Source: an uncultured beta proteobacterium
Lineage (GTDB): Bacteria > Pseudomonadota > Gammaproteobacteria > Burkholderiales > SG8-39
Assembly: GCA_903928055.1 (NCBI GenBank)
Contig: CAIYPG010000071.1
Coordinates: forward strand, 1 to 45,458
Reading direction: 5' to 3'
Length of the DNA: 45,458 nt
Below the pieces are notes generated by a model, which saw only the letters and a list, made by a program, of their open reading frames with translations, did not search any database and was not told the origin of the DNA. Position numbers and translations under genes: made by a program. This document shows, piece after piece, positions 42,748-45,458 of this stretch; position 1 is the first letter of the stretch, and each line of letters opens with the position of its first letter.

Positions 42748-42832
42748 GCGAGGGTGGCGGAATTGGTAGACGCACTGGATTTAGGTTCCAGCGCCGCAAG
42801 GCGTGGGGGTTCGAGTCCCTTCCTTCGCACCA
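42748..42832 (+). tRNA. tRNA-Leu (anticodon UAG)
   Basis: 85 nt. Acceptor GCGAGGG pairs with CCTTCGC (one G-T). D-arm region GGCGGAATTGGTAGACGC, anticodon stem CTGGA/TCCAG enclosing loop TTTAGGT with anticodon TAG, a class II variable arm (CGCCGCAAGGCG), T-arm GGGGTTCGAGTCCCT, and an encoded CCA. It lies 30 bp before the trigger factor start, as in many betaproteobacteria. Confidence 0.97.
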
Positions 42833-42862
42833 CTTAATCAATTTGGAAATTTAGGATCAGGA

Positions 42863-44170
42863 ATGCAGACCAATCTGGAAACGCTGAGCTCGCTGGAGCG
42901 CCGTCTCACGATGGCGGTGCCGGCCGATGACATCAACAAGGCGGTCGAGCAGCGCCTGAAGCAATTGTCGCGCACCGTGCGCATGTCCGGCTTCCGGCCG
43001 GGCAAGGTGCCGATGAAGATTGTCGAGCAGCAATATGGCATGCAGGTTCGCTCCGAAGTGCTGGGTGATGCCGTCCAGAAGACCTTTCAGGAAGTCGTGG
43101 CGGCGCAAAACCTGCGCATCGCCGGCAGCCCCCGGATCGAGCCGAAAACGGACGACATCGAGAGCGGCAGCCTTGCGTTCAGCGCGACCTTCGAGGTTTA
43201 TCCCGAGGTCAAGGTCGGCGACCTGGCCGCAGCCAGGGTCGAGCGTCCGGTGTTTGCAGTGACCGATGCCGAAGTGGAAAAGACCGTCGAAATACTGCGC
43301 AAGCAGCGCGCGACCTTCCATGCAGTTTCGCGTGCGGCGCAGGCAGGAGACCGCCTCGCCGTGAATTTCACGGGCCGCATTGACGGCGTGGAATTTGCCG
43401 GCGGCAAGGGAGAAGGCGTGCCCGTGGTGCTGGGTGAGGGACGCATGTTGCCTGACTTCGAGACCGGCCTCGCGGGAATGTCAGCAGGCGAAACGAAGAC
43501 TTTCAATGTGAACTTCCCGGAGACTTACGGCAGCAAGGAAGTCGCGGGCAAGACCGCGAGCTTCGAGTCCACCGTCACGGTGGTGGAAGAGCCCAGGTTG
43601 CCCGAGCTGGATGCCGAGTTTGCCAAGGCACTGGGTGTGGCCGATGGTGATACCGCGAAGATGCGCGCCGACATCAAGGCGAACGTCGAGCGCGAGGTCA
43701 AGAAGCGCATCGAGGCCGACCTCAAGCAGCGCGTCATGCAGGCGTTGCTGGACAATGCGCAACTGGAATTGCCCAAGGCGCTGGTGGAAGACGAGATGCA
43801 GCGGCTGGTGCAGTCGGCACGTGCCGACCTGGAATCGCGCGGGATCAAGATGGAGCAATTGCCCATTGATCCGGCAGTGTTCGACACGCAGGCGCGTCGC
43901 CGCGTGTCGCTCGGGTTGATCATGTCCGAGCTGGTGAAAACACATTCGCTGGCCCCCAAGCCGGATCAGATCAAGGCGCTGGTCGATGACTATGCCCAGA
44001 CCTATGAGCAGCCGGCCGAGGTGGTAAGATGGCTTTACTCTGAACCACAGCGTTTGGCCGAGTTTGAAGGGCTGGCGATCGAGTCGAACGTGGTGGGCTG
44101 GGTTCTCGGCCAGGTGAAGGTCGAAGACAAGGCCGTCGGCTTTGACGAGTTGATGGGCAAGGCTGCCTGA
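42863..44170 (+). CDS. tig: Trigger factor
   Basis: 435 residues, usual length. N-terminal ribosome-binding signature in MSGFRPGKVPMKIVEQQYG, central FKBP-like peptidyl-prolyl isomerase domain (GDRLAVNFTGRIDGVEFAGG, VLGEGRMLPDFETGLAGMSA), and a long helical C-terminal chaperone domain. It binds nascent chains at the ribosomal exit tunnel. ATG 42863 follows AGGATCAGGA; the longer frame upstream overlaps the tRNA and is not real. First protein gene of the tig-clpP-clpX group. Confidence 0.96.
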   Translation: MQTNLETLSSLERRLTMAVPADDINKAVEQRLKQLSRTVRMSGFRPGKVPMKIVEQQYGMQVRSEVLGDAVQKTFQEVVAAQNLRIAGSPRIEPKTDDIESGSLAFSATFEVYPEVKVGDLAAARVERPVFAVTDAEVEKTVEILRKQRATFHAVSRAAQAGDRLAVNFTGRIDGVEFAGGKGEGVPVVLGEGRMLPDFETGLAGMSAGETKTFNVNFPETYGSKEVAGKTASFESTVTVVEEPRLPELDAEFAKALGVADGDTAKMRADIKANVEREVKKRIEADLKQRVMQALLDNAQLELPKALVEDEMQRLVQSARADLESRGIKMEQLPIDPAVFDTQARRRVSLGLIMSELVKTHSLAPKPDQIKALVDDYAQTYEQPAEVVRWLYSEPQRLAEFEGLAIESNVVGWVLGQVKVEDKAVGFDELMGKAA

Positions 44171-44266
44171 GGCGGTCGGATGCGCCCGCAAGGGGGTATC
44201 CGGCAGGACAGAGTACGATGCCGGCATCGGTGGTTGTTTTGAAGCTTGATTGAAGGAGACGTCGGC

Positions 44267-44938
44267 ATGAGCAGTTTTAGCTGGGATTCGGTGCCCCATC
44301 AGGCCGGCCCGTCCGCGCATGGCGCGCTGGATGCGCAGGGCCTGGGTCTGGTGCCCATGGTCATCGAACAGAGTGGCCGCGGCGAGCGTGCCTACGACAT
44401 TTATTCGCGCCTGCTCAAGGAGCGTGTGGTTTTCCTGGTCGGGCCGGTCAACGAGGTTTCCGCCAATCTCATCGTCGCCCAGCTGCTGTTCCTTGAATCC
44501 GAGAATCCGGACAAGGACATCTTTTTCTACATCAATTCCCCGGGTGGATCGGTTTCGGCCGGCCTGGCGATCTATGACACCATGCAGTTCATCAAGCCGG
44601 ATGTCTCGACGCTGTGCGTCGGTCAGGCGGCCAGCATGGGCGCGCTGCTGCTGTGTGCCGGTGCCCATGGCAAGCGTTTCGGGCTGCCGAACTCACGTGT
44701 CATGATCCATCAGCCCATGGGCGGCTTCCAAGGGCAGGCATCGGACATCGAAATCCACGCCAAGGAAATCCTGTATCTCCGGGAAAAACTCAATGAGATC
44801 ATGGCCAAGCATACGGGCCAGGATGTGGCCAAAGTGGGCCGTGATACCGACCGGGATAATTTCCTGTCCGCCGAAGGCGCAAAGGAATATGGTCTGATCG
44901 ACAAGGTTCTGACCTCGCGCAGCGAGGTTGCGGCATAA
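44267..44938 (+). CDS. clpP: ATP-dependent Clp protease proteolytic subunit
   Basis: 223 residues. Catalytic triad Ser123 ([11 protein letters not shown]), His148 (VMIHQPMGG) and Asp197 ([13 protein letters not shown]), with the spacing of E. coli Clp[21 protein letters not shown] is the oxyanion and substrate-strand region. The protein forms the tetradecameric peptidase chamber used with ClpX or ClpA. ATG 44267 is preceded by GAAGGAGAC. The N-terminal ~28 residues before [20 protein letters not shown] resemble a short propeptide. Confidence 0.97.
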   Translation: MSSFSWDSVPHQAGPSAHGALDAQGLGLVPMVIEQSGRGERAYDIYSRLLKERVVFLVGPVNEVSANLIVAQLLFLESENPDKDIFFYINSPGGSVSAGLAIYDTMQFIKPDVSTLCVGQAASMGALLLCAGAHGKRFGLPNSRVMIHQPMGGFQGQASDIEIHAKEILYLREKLNEIMAKHTGQDVAKVGRDTDRDNFLSAEGAKEYGLIDKVLTSRSEVAA

Positions 44939-45017
44939 TTTCCATGCGCGCTGTTACGAACTCAGTTACGAATCTGGTCACGCAATTTGTCATGCAACTG
45001 GCGACGGAGACCGTGTA

Positions 45018-45458
45018 ATGACGGACAAATCGAGCGGCGAGAAGCTTCTTTATTGCTCCTTCTGTGGCAAGAGCCAGCACGAGGTGCGCAAGCTCATCGC
45101 AGGTCCTTCGGTGTTCATCTGCGATGAGTGCATTGAGCTGTGCAATGACATCATTCGCGAGGAAACCACCGCGGACAAGGGCGGCAAGCCGGCCAAGTCC
45201 GACCTGCCCACGCCCAAGGAAATCTGCGAAATCCTCGACGAGTACGTCATTGGCCAGGAGCAGGCCAAGAAGATCCTGTCGGTGGCGGTGTACAACCACT
45301 ACAAGCGGCTGAAGCACCTGTCCAAGACCGACGAGGTTGAACTGGCCAAGTCCAACATCCTGCTGGTCGGGCCAACCGGCTCGGGCAAGACGCTGCTGGC
45401 GCAGACACTGGCACGGCTGCTCAATGTGCCGTTCGTGATTGCCGATGCGACGACGCTC
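45018..45458 (+). CDS. clpX: ATP-dependent Clp protease ATP-binding subunit ClpX (5' part, runs off the window)
   Basis: The first 147 codons are present. The N-terminal zinc-binding domain has its four cysteines ([31 protein letters not shown]). It is followed by [20 protein letters not shown] and the Walker A motif [15 protein letters not shown]. ClpX unfolds substrates and feeds them to ClpP. ATG 45018 is 79 bp after the clpP stop; the gap holds two GTTACGAA copies (44952 and 44964). The reading frame is open to the window end. Confidence 0.96.
   Translation, partial: MTDKSSGEKLLYCSFCGKSQHEVRKLIAGPSVFICDECIELCNDIIREETTADKGGKPAKSDLPTPKEICEILDEYVIGQEQAKKILSVAVYNHYKRLKHLSKTDEVELAKSNILLVGPTGSGKTLLAQTLARLLNVPFVIADATTL

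Overview
The window looks like a chromosomal segment of a high-GC betaproteobacterium, most likely Burkholderiales. The reasons are the large number of tripartite-tricarboxylate (Bug/TctC) binding-protein genes, the tRNA-Leu–tig–clpP–clpX block, the lplT/alr/radA neighbourhood and an hpnCDE squalene operon. The assignment is an inference from gene content; no rRNA or other phylogenetic marker is present.

Layout. Positions 1-697 hold the end of an IS21-like element abutting the surviving 3' part of an MmgE/PrpD gene. Positions 942-7385 carry a single-chain biotin-dependent acyl-CoA carboxylase, a DUF1993 protein, an MFS exporter and a 3-methyladenine DNA glycosylase. Positions 7322-15954 are catabolic accessory DNA: five Bug receptors (one frameshifted), a type-B carboxylesterase and an atypical SDR. 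Positions 16051-21340, all on the minus strand, form a probable five-gene operon: a ThDP enzyme, a Bug receptor, a carboxymuconolactone-decarboxylase-like protein, a thioredoxin-domain protein, and a selenoprotein of the UGSC type. In the selenoprotein an in-frame UGA is followed by a bacterial SECIS-like hairpin. A perfect FNR/ANR box lies upstream of the run and a strong hairpin closes it. Positions 21513-30026 hold four more Bug receptors (three in tandem), a CaiB/BaiF CoA-transferase with a small upstream partner, a periplasmic protein plus lipoprotein pair, and an alpha/beta hydrolase without its nucleophile serine. Positions 30126-33054 hold another hydrolase, an SDR and a thioredoxin-reductase-like flavoprotein.

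From 33105 the content is mostly housekeeping: lplT, alr, radA, then a tandem pair of Bug genes (the first with an amber codon), hpnE-hpnD-hpnC for squalene synthesis, tRNA-Leu(UAG), tig, clpP and the 5' part of clpX.

In all there are twelve Bug genes (ten intact, two broken) and no TctA or TctB membrane partner. Around them lie acyl-CoA, ester and ketone chemistry enzymes (carboxylase, CoA-transferase, ThDP enzyme, SDRs, hydrolases), which suggests uptake and breakdown of varied organic acids. The most notable item is the selenoprotein operon, whose function is unknown.
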